Positions 29,006 to 44,364 of a DNA stretch of 64,000 nt are shown one piece after another. Source of the DNA: DASYRM01 sp036004405 (GTDB taxonomy: Bacteria > Acidobacteriota > Vicinamibacteria > Vicinamibacterales > UBA2999). The stretch is taken from contig DASYRM010000001.1 in assembly GCA_036004405.1 (NCBI GenBank), positions 1 to 64,000 on the forward strand, written 5' to 3'. Each line of letters starts with the position of its first letter. Positions within the stretch are counted from its first letter, which is position 1. The position numbers and the translations under genes were made by a program. The notes under the pieces are model-generated. The model was given only the letters and a program-made list of their open reading frames with translations, was not told where the DNA came from and ran no database searches.

Positions 29006-30624
29006 TCATGGCGACGCTGACGATTGCGGCGCCCGGCAAGTATCTGACCTTCGCGCTCGGCGACGAGGAATACGCGCTGCCTGTCCTGCGGGTACGCGAA
29101 ATCATCAAGATGATGGAGATTACGCAGGTGCCGAAGGTGCCGCCCCACGTCAAAGGGGTGATCAACCTGCGCGGCCGCGTGATTCCCATCGTCGATCTCC
29201 GCCTCAAGTTCGGTTTCGAGGCGCCCATGACCGGACGGACGTGCATCATCGTCGTGGAGACGGCGTTCAGCGGCGGACCGAGCGCTCTCGGCATGGTGGT
29301 GGACGGCGTGGACGAGGTGATGAACATCATGGCCGAGGAGATCGAGCCGACGCCCGAGTTCGGCGAGCGCATCAACACCGGCTACATGCAGGGCGTGGCG
29401 AAGAGCCGGACCGGGGTGAAGGTGCTGCTCGATCTGGATCAGCTGCTGGAGAATCGAACCGGCTTTGGGCTTTAGGCCCTCCACGCCTAGAGCCCAGAGC
29501 CCAGAGCCCAGAGCCCAAAGCCGATTCGTCACGGCCTCCGCCATGGCCTGCGCGGCGCGGGCGTCCGGATGCCGGTTCCACGGCAGGCGCCACGACGAAT
29601 CCATCTGCACGAGGACGAAGGGCACGCCGCTCTCGTCCACCACACGGCGCCGCAGCGCCCGCTGCGCGTCGTCCTCCGGACCGAACTGCGGGACCAGAAT
29701 CAGCGGCGTTGCGCCGCGAGCCCGTGCGAGCCGCGCCGTCGCGCGCAGGACCTCTCGTGTCACTTCGACCCCTTCGTCAATCACTGCGTCGCCGTGGTAC
29801 GGCACGATGAGCCGCGCCAGCGACTGCAGGCGCCACTCGGGCACGGCGCCTGCCCACCTGAGGCCGCGGCCGAGGTGCGGCCGCCGCTGATCGAGGTTGC
29901 GCCCGAAGAGCGTGGTCGTAAACAGCGACACCACGGCGCGCGGATGCTCGAACCGCGGGAGTTCGGACTCCAGCCGCAGGTACGCCTGGTCGTTGCCGAA
30001 CCCGTGCACCGCGAGCACGGCGGCGGCCGTCCCGAGCAGCGCTTCCACCCGCCCGGGCACGCTCTCGTCCCACGTGAGCCCTTCGCCGAACATCACCGAT
30101 TCACCCGTGAAGAGCACCGCCGGCCGCGAGAAGTCCACCGGGTGCTGCGCGTTGCGCACGCGGTAGCCGGACGGGTCGATCGCGTACTCCAACACCTGGC
30201 TGCCGGCGACCACGTGCCCCACACGGCCGGCGGCCAGCGTCCAGCCCAGACGCGCGTCGGCGACGCGCAATGGCTCTTCGTCGGGCCACAACCACTCGGT
30301 CGGTTGCAGATGCATGCGCCGGAGCGCCGGTTCGCTGGCGCCGAGCGCCAGCACGGCGGCAACGCTCACACTCGCCAAGCCCGACGGCGCCCGCGCCGCG
30401 AGGCGGCCGATCCGGGGCGTGAGCCGCACGAGGCAGGAGCCGGCGATCGCCATCGACAGCCGCGCGATGAGCTCGAGGCGAACGTACCACTCGCGCGGAA
30501 AGAGAAACGACGGCAGGAAATGGCGGTCGAGCCAGTGCTGATTCGTTGCGACGGCGCACGTCACCAGCACGGCTGCGGCCGCGACCGCGGCCACCTCGGC
30601 CACGATGCGAATGGTCGCTCGCAT
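29002..30624 (-). CDS. SGNH/GDSL hydrolase-like membrane protein with read-through C-terminus
   Basis: The frame codes for 540 residues, but only about the first 367 look like a native protein. That part has N-terminal hydrophobic segments (about residues 7-27, 52-70 and 80-97) and an SGNH-like domain: block I near TGESVMFGEGL, HGFGNDQ as block III and the terminal DxxH-like RHPDARA. SGNH enzymes remove or transfer acyl groups. After the repeat tract at 29489-29522 the frame continues antisense to cheW until 29002. I infer the original stop was lost and that the tail is fortuitous. It is divergent from the ferritin-like and carbamoyltransferase genes, next to which SGNH proteins are commonly found. 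Confidence 0.65.
   Translation of the reverse strand: MRATIRIVAEVAAVAAAAVLVTCAVATNQHWLDRHFLPSFLFPREWYVRLELIARLSMAIAGSCLVRLTPRIGRLAARAPSGLASVSVAAVLALGASEPALRRMHLQPTEWLWPDEEPLRVADARLGWTLAAGRVGHVVAGSQVLEYAIDPSGYRVRNAQHPVDFSRPAVLFTGESVMFGEGLTWDESVPGRVEALLGTAAAVLAVHGFGNDQAYLRLESELPRFEHPRAVVSLFTTTLFGRNLDQRRPHLGRGLRWAGAVPEWRLQSLARLIVPYHGDAVIDEGVEVTREVLRATARLARARGATPLILVPQFGPEDDAQRALRRRVVDESGVPFVLVQMDSSWRLPWNRHPDARAAQAMAEAVTNRLWALGSGLWALGVEGLKPKAGSILQQLIQIEQHLHPGPALRHALHVAGVDALAELGRRLDLLGHDVHHLVHAVHHHAESARSAAERRLHDDDARPSGHGRLETELEAEIDDGNHAAAQVDHPFDVGRHLRHLRNLHHLDDFAYPQDRQRVFLVAEREGQILAGRRNRQRRHD
29008..29475 (+). CDS. cheW: Chemotaxis coupling protein CheW
   Basis: This 155-residue protein is CheW, which links receptors to CheA. 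The core is clear: YLTFALGDEEYALPVLRVREI near the start, VKGVINLRGRVIPIVDLRLKFG around residues 46-67 and LGMVVDGVDEVM. The final residues GFGL and the TAG stop are encoded by the first bases of a CCAAAGCC/AGAGCCC intergenic tract, so the native C-terminus may have been replaced. No cheA is in the window. An SGNH-like gene on the other strand reads through the whole of it. Confidence 0.93.
   Translation: MATLTIAAPGKYLTFALGDEEYALPVLRVREIIKMMEITQVPKVPPHVKGVINLRGRVIPIVDLRLKFGFEAPMTGRTCIIVVETAFSGGPSALGMVVDGVDEVMNIMAEEIEPTPEFGERINTGYMQGVAKSRTGVKVLLDLDQLLENRTGFGL
29489..29522. repeat. AGAGCCC tandem tract between cheW and the SGNH-like gene
   Basis: Four perfect tandem copies of AGAGCCC (29489-29516) run into AAAGCC. 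The wider tract 29461-29522 also has the mirror GGCTTTGGGCTTTAGGCCC, so it can fold on itself. It supplies the stop of cheW on one strand and the odd WALGSGLWALG peptide of the facing frame on the other. Related tracts lie at 35475 and 48919. Confidence 0.85.
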
Positions 30625-30663
30625 CGCCGGGTATAGTAGTTCCGACTCTCAGAGCCATCACAC

Positions 30664-31416
30664 ATGGCGACCGCGGCTCGATCGGCGCGGATGGATCGAG
30701 TGCTCCGCCCGGTCCACCACTGGGTGTGGAGCGACGCGGGCCGGCGCGTCCGCAAACTGCTCGCGTTTGCCGAAGTGGAGACCGACGGCGGACGCGACAT
30801 CCTGCGCGCCGCGGAAGTGACGCCGGATCCGCTCCTGCGCCGGCTGTATCTCGCGCACGCGATCGACGAACTGCATCACGGCGTGCTCTTCCGCGAACGC
30901 GGCGCCGAGCTGCTCCGCGCGCGAGCCAACGGCGCCAGTGCGCTCTTCAACGGGAACCCTCTGCCCGGCGGCCACGGGCTCGACGACGTCAGCATCGAGG
31001 GCGAGGCCGACGCGCGCCTGCTCGCCTTCCTCCACGTGGCGGAAAAGGCGGCGGCCGGCCGCTTTCTCATCTATCGCGATCTGGTGGCCGACGATCCGGC
31101 GACGCGCGCGATCTTCGACGAGATCCTGCGCGACGAGGTCTTCCACATGAACTACACGTACACCCAGCTCGCGCGGATCTCGCCGCGCTCCTACCGCCGG
31201 CAGGTGTGGCTGGCGCGCGCCTCGCGCCTATGGAAACGGGTTCTGCGCCTGGCCGCGGCGCTCGGCGCGCTCATGGGCACCGCCTTCCTGACGCTCCTCT
31301 ATTTCGTGCTGCTGCCGCCGTTCGCCTGGTTCGCGCGCCGCGCCGTGCGGCGCGAGCCCGAGGGCTGGGCTCCGGTTTCCGCCCGTGCCGACGCGCCGCC
31401 CACGAGCCAGTACTGA
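30664..31416 (+). CDS. Ferritin-like protein with C-terminal membrane anchor
   Basis: This 250-residue protein has a ferritin-like helical domain with iron-ligand-type repeats: E58-type glutamate in AEVETDGG, DELHHG, then EKAAAGR and EVFHMNYT. A hydrophobic segment near residues 198-222 anchors it to the membrane with the helical domain in the cytoplasm. Such di-iron folds can be oxygenases or iron handlers. The carbamoyltransferase starts one base after its stop region, so it is the first gene of that operon. The reaction is unknown. Confidence 0.72.
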   Translation: MATAARSARMDRVLRPVHHWVWSDAGRRVRKLLAFAEVETDGGRDILRAAEVTPDPLLRRLYLAHAIDELHHGVLFRERGAELLRARANGASALFNGNPLPGGHGLDDVSIEGEADARLLAFLHVAEKAAAGRFLIYRDLVADDPATRAIFDEILRDEVFHMNYTYTQLARISPRSYRRQVWLARASRLWKRVLRLAAALGALMGTAFLTLLYFVLLPPFAWFARRAVRREPEGWAPVSARADAPPTSQY

Positions 31417-31417
31417 G

Positions 31418-33190
31418 ATGAAGATTCTGGGTATCTCGGCGCACTATCACGACTCGGCCGCCGCCCTCGTCGTGGACGGGGTGCCTGCGGCGGCGGTGCA
31501 GCAGGAGCGGCTGTCGCGGCACAAGCACGACGCCGGGTTTCCGCTCGAAGCGATCGACTGGTGCCTCGAGCACGCCGGCCTGACGCCGGCCGACCTCGAC
31601 GCGGTGGTGTTCTACGAGCGCAGCATGCTGAAGCTCGAACGCATCCTGATGTGCTCGCTGCGGGCGTTTCCCCGCTCGTGGCGTTCGTTCCCGCAGGCGA
31701 TTCGAAACACGCTGGGCGAAAAGGTGTGGGTCCGCGGCATCATCGCGTCGTATCTCGGCGTGCCGCGCCGCAACATCTTCTTCACCGGCCACCACGCCTC
31801 GCATGCGGCCGCCGCGTTTCTCACCGCACCCACGCGGCGCGCGGCGATCCTGACCGCCGACGGGGTGGGCGAGTGGGCCACGCTCACGGTCGGCCACGGC
31901 GAGCGCACGGCCGGCGGCGCCACGTCGCTGTCGCTGACGCGCGAGATCCGCTTTCCGCATTCGCTCGGGATGCTCTACTCGACGTTCACGGCGTACCTCG
32001 GCTTCCCGGTGAACGACGGCGAGTACAAGGTGATGGGTCTGGCCGCGTACGGGCGGCCGACGCAGTGCGACGCCGTCCGGAAAGTGATCCGGCGCACGGC
32101 CGACGGCGGGTTTGCGCTCGTGCCCGAGTACTTCGAGTACCAGACGAGCGCGAGCCGCTCGTTCTCGCCGGTGTTCGTCGAGCTCTTCGGCCCGCCACGC
32201 CATCCTTACGATCCGATCGATCTGGAGAGCGCCGACGGGCGCAGATTTGCCGACTGTGCGGCCAGCGTGCAGGCGGTTCTCGAGGACACGCTGCTGGACA
32301 TCGCGCGCACCCTGCGGCGCGACACCGGCCTGCCGGACCTGTGCTTCGGCGGCGGCGTGGCGCTCAACGGCGTCGCCAACGCACGGCTCCTGGCGGAATC
32401 CGGCTTCGAGCGCCTGTTCGTGCCGCCGGCGCCCGGCGACGCGGGCTGCGCGCTGGGCGCGGCGCTCTACGCCGATCGCGTGTACTTCAAGAATCCCGAC
32501 CGGGACGTACCCGATCACCCGTTCATGGGCCCGGGCGTCGACGCCGACGAGCTCGCCCGCGTCGCGCGCGACGACGGACAGCGCGTCGAAGCGCTGGAGG
32601 AGCCGGCGCTGCTGGAGCGCGTGGCGGATGATCTCGCCGCCGGCCGCATCGTCGGGTGGATGGACGGTGCCACCGAATTCGGTCCGCGCGCGCTCGGGCA
32701 CCGCAGCATCCTGGCGGCGCCGCACGCCGCCGAGATGCGCGATCGACTCAATCGCGACATCAAGTCGCGCGAGGAGTTCCGCCCGTTCGCACCGGTCGTG
32801 CGGGTGGAGGACGCCGAGCGTTACTTCGAGCTCCCGGCCGGCGGGTTGCGGCTCGCCCGGTTCATGTCGGGTGTCTTTCCGGTGCGCGCCGAGTGGCGCT
32901 CACGGCTGGCCGCGGTGACCCACGTGGACGGCACCGCGCGCGTGCAGGCGCTCGATCGTGACATGGCCCCGCGGCTGTACGCGCTGCTCGGCGCCTACGG
33001 CCGGCGGACGGGGATTCCGGTGCTGCTCAACACGTCGTTCAACGTCGCCGGCGAACCGATCGTCAACCGCGCGATCGAGGGGTACTCCACCTATCGGCGT
33101 TGTGGCATCGACGCGCTGGTCGCGGGCGCGACGCTGGTGACGAAGCCCGCGGTGGCGCGCCCCAGATCGATGAAGGAGGCCTACACGTGA
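31418..33190 (+). CDS. Carbamoyltransferase of the NodU/CmcH/TobZ family
   Basis: This 590-residue enzyme is a two-domain O-carbamoyltransferase. The N-terminal Kae1-like domain begins ILGISAHYHDSAAALV and holds the metal ligands in GHHASHAAAAF (His125 and His129). The C-terminal YrdC-like domain shows EFGPRALGHRSIL and LLNTSFNVAGEPIV. Family members make carbamoyladenylate from carbamoyl phosphate and ATP and transfer it to a hydroxyl, for example on antibiotics, Nod factors or saxitoxin precursors. Here the neighbours are DUF5989, a methyltransferase, a ferritin-like protein and a divergent SGNH protein, so a small-molecule or glycan modification pathway is likely. The acceptor is unknown. 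Confidence 0.92.
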   Translation: MKILGISAHYHDSAAALVVDGVPAAAVQQERLSRHKHDAGFPLEAIDWCLEHAGLTPADLDAVVFYERSMLKLERILMCSLRAFPRSWRSFPQAIRNTLGEKVWVRGIIASYLGVPRRNIFFTGHHASHAAAAFLTAPTRRAAILTADGVGEWATLTVGHGERTAGGATSLSLTREIRFPHSLGMLYSTFTAYLGFPVNDGEYKVMGLAAYGRPTQCDAVRKVIRRTADGGFALVPEYFEYQTSASRSFSPVFVELFGPPRHPYDPIDLESADGRRFADCAASVQAVLEDTLLDIARTLRRDTGLPDLCFGGGVALNGVANARLLAESGFERLFVPPAPGDAGCALGAALYADRVYFKNPDRDVPDHPFMGPGVDADELARVARDDGQRVEALEEPALLERVADDLAAGRIVGWMDGATEFGPRALGHRSILAAPHAAEMRDRLNRDIKSREEFRPFAPVVRVEDAERYFELPAGGLRLARFMSGVFPVRAEWRSRLAAVTHVDGTARVQALDRDMAPRLYALLGAYGRRTGIPVLLNTSFNVAGEPIVNRAIEGYSTYRRCGIDALVAGATLVTKPAVARPRSMKEAYT

Positions 33191-33399
33191 TCAGGAAACG
33201 CAGCGGAATGCATCGCCGTCTGATCATGCTCGGCACGGCGGGCGGGTCCATCGCCGACCTCGTGCGCGGCCTGTGGCGCGACGAATCCGGCAAGCGATGG
33301 CTGATCCCGCTGGCCGTGTTCCTGTGCATTATCGGGATGGTGCTCATCCTCGCCACCACGGTGGAGGCGCTGGCGCCGTTCATCTACGCCATCTTCTAG
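33187..33399 (+). CDS. DUF5989 small membrane protein
   Basis: This 70-residue protein fits DUF5989: a short basic N-terminus, KRWLIPLAVFLCIIGMVLIL as a single membrane helix and the conserved end APFIYAIF. The GTG at 33187 overlaps the carbamoyltransferase stop as GTGA, with AAGGAGG a few bases before, so the two are translationally coupled. Genes of this family are repeatedly found beside carbamoyltransferases, and it may tether that enzyme to the membrane; this is inference. Confidence 0.85.
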   Translation: MIRKRSGMHRRLIMLGTAGGSIADLVRGLWRDESGKRWLIPLAVFLCIIGMVLILATTVEALAPFIYAIF

Positions 33400-33411
33400 A
33401 CGCCGCTCTCC

Positions 33412-34242
33412 ATGGACGCCCGAACGGCGGCCGTTCGCCGCTTCTACGACGCGGCGCCGTTCCCCGGGTATCCGCCTCGCGACAGCCTGCAGGCGCTGCG
33501 CGCGCGGGCCAGCCGGAATCCGTTCGTCCGCCTGCTCGACGAGGCCATCGCCGGCGACGCGCGCGTGATCGAGGTCGGCTGCGGCACCGGTCAGATGTGC
33601 CTCTACCTCGCGCGTGCCGATCGGGTCGTCGTCGGGATGGATCTGTCGCGCGCCGCGTTGCGCCTTGGCGCCGGGGCGGCTCTCCGTTTCGGTCTCGAGC
33701 GCGTCCGGTTCGTCGAGTCCGATCTCGGCGACCCGGGTGTGCGGGCCGGCTCGTTCGACGTCGTCTATTCCTCCGGCGTCCTGCACCACACGCCGGACCC
33801 GCGGGCGTCGTTCGCGCGGCTGGCGAGGCTGGCGCGTCCCGGCGGCGCCATCGTGCTGGGCGTCTACAACACGTTCGCGCGGCTGCCCACGCGGCTCCGC
33901 CGCACGGCCGCTCGTCTCACGGGATTCCGGCTGGTGCCGTTCGATCCGGTGCTGCGCGACCGCGCCGCCGAGCCGGCGCGGCGTGAGGCGTGGCTGCGCG
34001 ACCAGTACCAGCATCCCGAAGAGCACAGGCACACGCTGGCCGAAGTGCAGTCGTGGTTCGCGGAGAACGGCGTCGAGTACCTGCGCGCCTATCCCAGCGC
34101 CGTGCTCGACGACGAGCCCGACCGGCTGTTCTCGCCGGCGCCCGACAACTGGCGTGTGGAAGGCTGGCTGGCGCAGCTCGGGTGGATGCGCACACTCGGC
34201 CGCGAAGGCGGCCTCTTCTTCACGATCGGACAGAAGAGATAG
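33412..34242 (+). CDS. Class I SAM-dependent methyltransferase of the carbamoyltransferase operon
   Basis: This 276-residue protein has a Rossmann methyltransferase fold with motif I VIEVGCGTGQMCLYLA near residues 46-61, an acidic GMDLSRAALRLG strand and VVYSSGVLHHTPDP as post-I/III. The N-terminal FYDAAPFPGYPPRDS is typical of a subgroup often found with sugar or peptide modification genes. It follows DUF5989 by 12 bases. A substrate hydroxyl or carboxyl is possible; none can be named. Confidence 0.85.
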   Translation: MDARTAAVRRFYDAAPFPGYPPRDSLQALRARASRNPFVRLLDEAIAGDARVIEVGCGTGQMCLYLARADRVVVGMDLSRAALRLGAGAALRFGLERVRFVESDLGDPGVRAGSFDVVYSSGVLHHTPDPRASFARLARLARPGGAIVLGVYNTFARLPTRLRRTAARLTGFRLVPFDPVLRDRAAEPARREAWLRDQYQHPEEHRHTLAEVQSWFAENGVEYLRAYPSAVLDDEPDRLFSPAPDNWRVEGWLAQLGWMRTLGREGGLFFTIGQKR

Positions 34243-34257
34243 TCCTCCAGCTGGCTT

Positions 34258-34293
34258 TAGCCACGGAGCGTCTCCATGGGCAACGCGTGGCTA
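34258..34293. repeat. TAGCCACG...CGTGGCTA inverted repeat
   Basis: An 8-bp perfect inverted repeat (34258-34265 and 34286-34293) with a 20-base spacer lies 15 bases after the methyltransferase stop. It may end the carbamoyltransferase transcript. No T-run follows and the sequence differs from the other palindrome families. Confidence 0.5.
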
Positions 34294-34340
34294 CGGTCGC
34301 GTGACTCATCTACCCTCGCCCCATGAATGGAGGCTCGACC

Positions 34341-34781
34341 ATGACGCAGAAGTCGATCAAGCAGGACCTGCTCGCGCTCGAAACGCGCTACTGGGAAGCG
34401 ATCAAGAACAAGGACGTGGACGCGGCGATGCAGCTGAGCGACGAGCCGTGTCTCGTCACCGGCCCGAGCGGCGTTGGCCGCATCGATCGCGAGACGATGT
34501 CACAGATGCTGCGCAACGCCCCGTACACACTCGAGACCTTCAGCATCGCCGACGGCGCCCAGGTGCGTCAGCTCGCGGACGATGTCGCGGTGCTCGCCTA
34601 CGACGTCCACGAGACGCTGAAGGTAGACGGCAAGACCATGTCGCTCGACGCGTCGGATTCCTCCACGTGGATACGGCGCAACGGCCGGTGGCTCTGCGCG
34701 ATGCACAGCGAGTCGCTCCGCGGCGATCCGCTGGGCCGCGATCGGGTCAGGCACACAGAGCGACAGGCCCGGAACGCTTAG
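34341..34781 (+). CDS. SnoaL-like/DUF4440 protein
   Basis: This protein of about 146 residues has the cone-shaped SnoaL/NTF2-like sequence pattern: an N-terminal helix (DLLALETRYWEAIKNKDVDA) and strands ending in STWIRRNGRWLCAMHSES. Such domains bind small molecules and are often of unknown role. GGAGG sits before ATG 34341, which is preferred to ATG 34323. It is convergent with and overlaps by four bases the TIGR03435 gene. Confidence 0.75.
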   Translation: MTQKSIKQDLLALETRYWEAIKNKDVDAAMQLSDEPCLVTGPSGVGRIDRETMSQMLRNAPYTLETFSIADGAQVRQLADDVAVLAYDVHETLKVDGKTMSLDASDSSTWIRRNGRWLCAMHSESLRGDPLGRDRVRHTERQARNA

Positions 34782-35479
34782 TCCGGCGTTGGCGTCTGCT
34801 CGCTGCTATCGACCACGACGACGTCGACCGTCGTCGTGATCGGTTCCAGCCGGAGACCGAGCTGTTCTCGCACGGCTGTGAAGAAAGAGACGCCCGGTTC
34901 GTCGGCCGCCGCCGCGGCCGGAGCGGCCAGCGTGGCGGTCCATTCGAGCCGGATGTCGTAGACGCCCTTCAGTGCGGTTTCATCGACGACTGGAGCCAGG
35001 ACCATTTGTGAGAGCAGCGGCGGCAGGTCGGCAATCGAGCGGCCGTTGCCGGCAATCAGTCCCGGCCGGCCTGTGAGAAACGTCCGCGGCCCCGCCGATT
35101 CACGCAGCCGGTGTCCGCCGGCGGGAACGCGAAGCGCATAGCCGCGACCCTCGCGCTTCTCCTGGTGCGCGACCAGTTTGAATCGCTCGACGAGCAGGTT
35201 GCGAAGAAGCGCCGGAAGTTGCCGGCGCGTATATCCATCCGGCGGCTTGGCGCTGATATCGAAGGTCCGGCGGTCGAGCCACCCCGGACCGGCCACGTTC
35301 GAGGCGATGACGTCGTAGGCGATCGCGATCACCGCCCGCAATGGGAGGTTGATGATCCGGACGAACCCCTGGCTCTCCTCGATTCCGGCCTGCGTGCTGG
35401 CGGTGTCGACGTGAAGCTTGACCGACGCCACCTCGAAACGCGTCTGCTCCAGCGTCTGCGCGAGCGCGCATGCGGCCAA
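34778..35479 (-). CDS. TIGR03435 family protein with eroded N-terminus
   Basis: This protein of about 233 residues matches TIGR03435, an uncharacterised soil-bacterial family greatly expanded in Acidobacteria. Characteristic blocks are FEVASVKLH, LPLRAVIAIAYDV, WLDRRTFDISAKPP, LLRNLLVERFKLVAHQEKRE and YDIRLEW. The usual signal peptide is reduced: the only plausible start is TTG 35479, giving a short AACALAQ lead, and the codons just before it come from a CCAAAGCC tract up to an in-frame TGA. Export of the present product is doubtful. Confidence 0.8.
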   Translation of the reverse strand: MAACALAQTLEQTRFEVASVKLHVDTASTQAGIEESQGFVRIINLPLRAVIAIAYDVIASNVAGPGWLDRRTFDISAKPPDGYTRRQLPALLRNLLVERFKLVAHQEKREGRGYALRVPAGGHRLRESAGPRTFLTGRPGLIAGNGRSIADLPPLLSQMVLAPVVDETALKGVYDIRLEWTATLAAPAAAAADEPGVSFFTAVREQLGLRLEPITTTVDVVVVDSSEQTPTPD

Positions 35480-35497
35480 AGCCCAAAGGCTAGAGCC
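35475..35497. repeat. CCAAAGCC/AGAGCC tract upstream of the TIGR03435 gene
   Basis: GCCAAAGCCCAAAGGCTAGAGCC is built from the same short units as the tract at 29489. It lies exactly where the signal-peptide coding part of the TIGR03435 gene should be. Confidence 0.7.
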
Positions 35498-35506
35498 TGC
35501 ACCTCT

Positions 35507-35962
35507 TCAGACCCCCGTGATCTGCACCACCGCGCCGTCGGGGTCCTTCACGTGGAAGCCGAACTGGATGTTGTCGGCCGGCGTCAGCCCAAAGCCCTTG
35601 AGGTCCGCCGTCGCCGCATCGCGGTTGAAGCCCTCGACGCCGATGGCGAAGTGGTCGATGACGCCGGGCGGCGGCTCGATGCGCAGCGAGACGAGAACCT
35701 TGCCGCCGGTTCCAAGGCGCGCAATCTTGTTCGCCTTGTCCTCGTTTACCAGCGTCAGGCCGAACACGCGGCCGTAGAAGTCGACCGACCGCGCCATGTC
35801 GGTGACGAGCACCGACACGTGGTTGATGCTGGCGCCCTTGAGGGTGGCCGCCGTGGCGGGCGCGCCGGCGCCGGCGAGAAGGGCGAGCGCACCGATCAGC
35901 TCGCGGCGGGTGAGCGCGCCGCGCTCGAAGCGGGTGAGCAGGTCGGAGATGACGGGTTCCAC
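35507..35962 (-). CDS. VOC-family protein with Tat-like N-terminus
   Basis: This 151-residue protein has a single glyoxalase/VOC domain from about residue 45 (INHVSVLVTDMARSVDFYGRVFG to FHVKDPDGAVVQITG). Ahead of it, TRRELIGALALLAGAGAPA resembles a twin-arginine signal, suggesting export in folded form. Translation starts at GTG 35962 with AAGGAGG seven bases earlier. Metal ligands of the domain (His in INHVS and in IDHFAIG) are kept. The substrate is unknown. Confidence 0.8.
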   Translation of the reverse strand: MEPVISDLLTRFERGALTRRELIGALALLAGAGAPATAATLKGASINHVSVLVTDMARSVDFYGRVFGLTLVNEDKANKIARLGTGGKVLVSLRIEPPPGVIDHFAIGVEGFNRDAATADLKGFGLTPADNIQFGFHVKDPDGAVVQITGV

Positions 35963-36031
35963 GGAACCTCCTTGCGTGCCAGGTGGTGAGGCCGTAGTCT
36001 ACGCCGGTCCCGAACCGGGCCGGAGGATGCA

Positions 36032-37034
36032 ATGACGGCACGCATGAAACGGCAGTGGGCTGCGGCCGCGGTGGTGGCCGCCGTGTATGCGGGGCAGGGG
36101 GTCTACACCCAGAAGGCGCCCGCCGCGCCAGAGCCGGTGACGGCCGCGCAATACGAGCGCTGGAAGACCGAGCTCTCCAACTGGGGGCGGTGGGGGAAGG
36201 ACGATCAGATCGGAACTCTCAATCTGATCACGCCGGCGAAGCGCCGCGAGGCGGCGGCGCTGGTGCGCGACGGCGTGTCGGTGTCGCTGGCCGGCGACGC
36301 GGACACCGAGAAGGCCGTGGACAACCCGTCGCCATACGAATTCACGATGCTCGGGCTCGGCACCGACCGGATCGGCGTTGCGTATCACGGCATCGCGCAC
36401 ACGCATCTCGACGCGTGGAACCACATCAGCGCCAACGGCGTGTTCTACAACGGCTACAAGCCGGACCCCGACGCGGTGGCCAAGACCGGCCACCAGCGCA
36501 ACTCGATCATCAACGTCAAGAACGGCATCTTCACGCGCGGTGTCCTCATCGACATTCCGCGCCTGAAGGGGGTGCCGTACCTGGAGCCGGGCACGCCGAT
36601 TTTCGTCGCGGATCTCGAAGCCTGGGAAAAGCAGAGCGGCGTGCGCGTGTCGGCCGGCGATGCGACTGTTCGTGCGCACCGGCGTGTGGGCGCGCCGCAA
36701 GGCGATGGGACCGTGGCTGCGCGGGCGCGCCGAGGGCGGCCGGTCCGCCGGTCTCGACCCGTCGGTGATTCCGTGGCTTCGCGCGCGCGACGTGGCGGTG
36801 ATGGGCAGCGACCACCCGCAGTACGTGGCGCCGGGGCCGAACGGGCTGCCGGCGGGCGCGATCCACGATTTCGCGCTGATCTACCTGGGCCTCCCGCTGT
36901 TCGACAACTGCGATCTGGAGGCGCTGGCGGGCGCCGCCGCGGCGCGCAAGCGATGGACCTTCCTTCTCACGGCGGCGCCGCTCCCGATCCGCGGCGGCAC
37001 CGGTTCGCCGCTCAATCCGGTGGCAACTTTTTAA
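36032..37034 (+). pseudogene. Cyclase family (PF04199) gene broken by a frameshift
   Basis: The first 215 codons encode a signal peptide (to about GVYTQ) and a cyclase-family domain with the metal motif AHTHLDAWNH. At GATGCGACTGTTCGTGCG a single extra A at 36665 shifts the frame; reading on without it gives GDALFVRTGVWARRKAMGPW, the family sequence, which stays open to 37034. The span holds 334 codons once that base is left out, the normal family length. It is either a recent frameshift mutation or a sequencing error. GGAGGA precedes the ATG. Family members hydrolyse kynurenine-like or cyclic amides. Confidence 0.85.
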
Positions 37035-37204
37035 TCGGCTCCAATGCACGAAACCGACCTTTGGTAGCTGCTCGGGGTTGAGCTTAAGTCGTTGGGTTCA
37101 AAAGGCTGAGCTAGCTCTAGGTTACACGCCCCTGCACGGCGTTTTGGGCGTAGGATCGGCGGACGTGTCGGCGACGTCCAGTCGCCTCCCCCGACTCTGT
37201 TCAG

Positions 37205-44359
<7,155 letters not shown>

Positions 44360-44364
44360 CGCCC

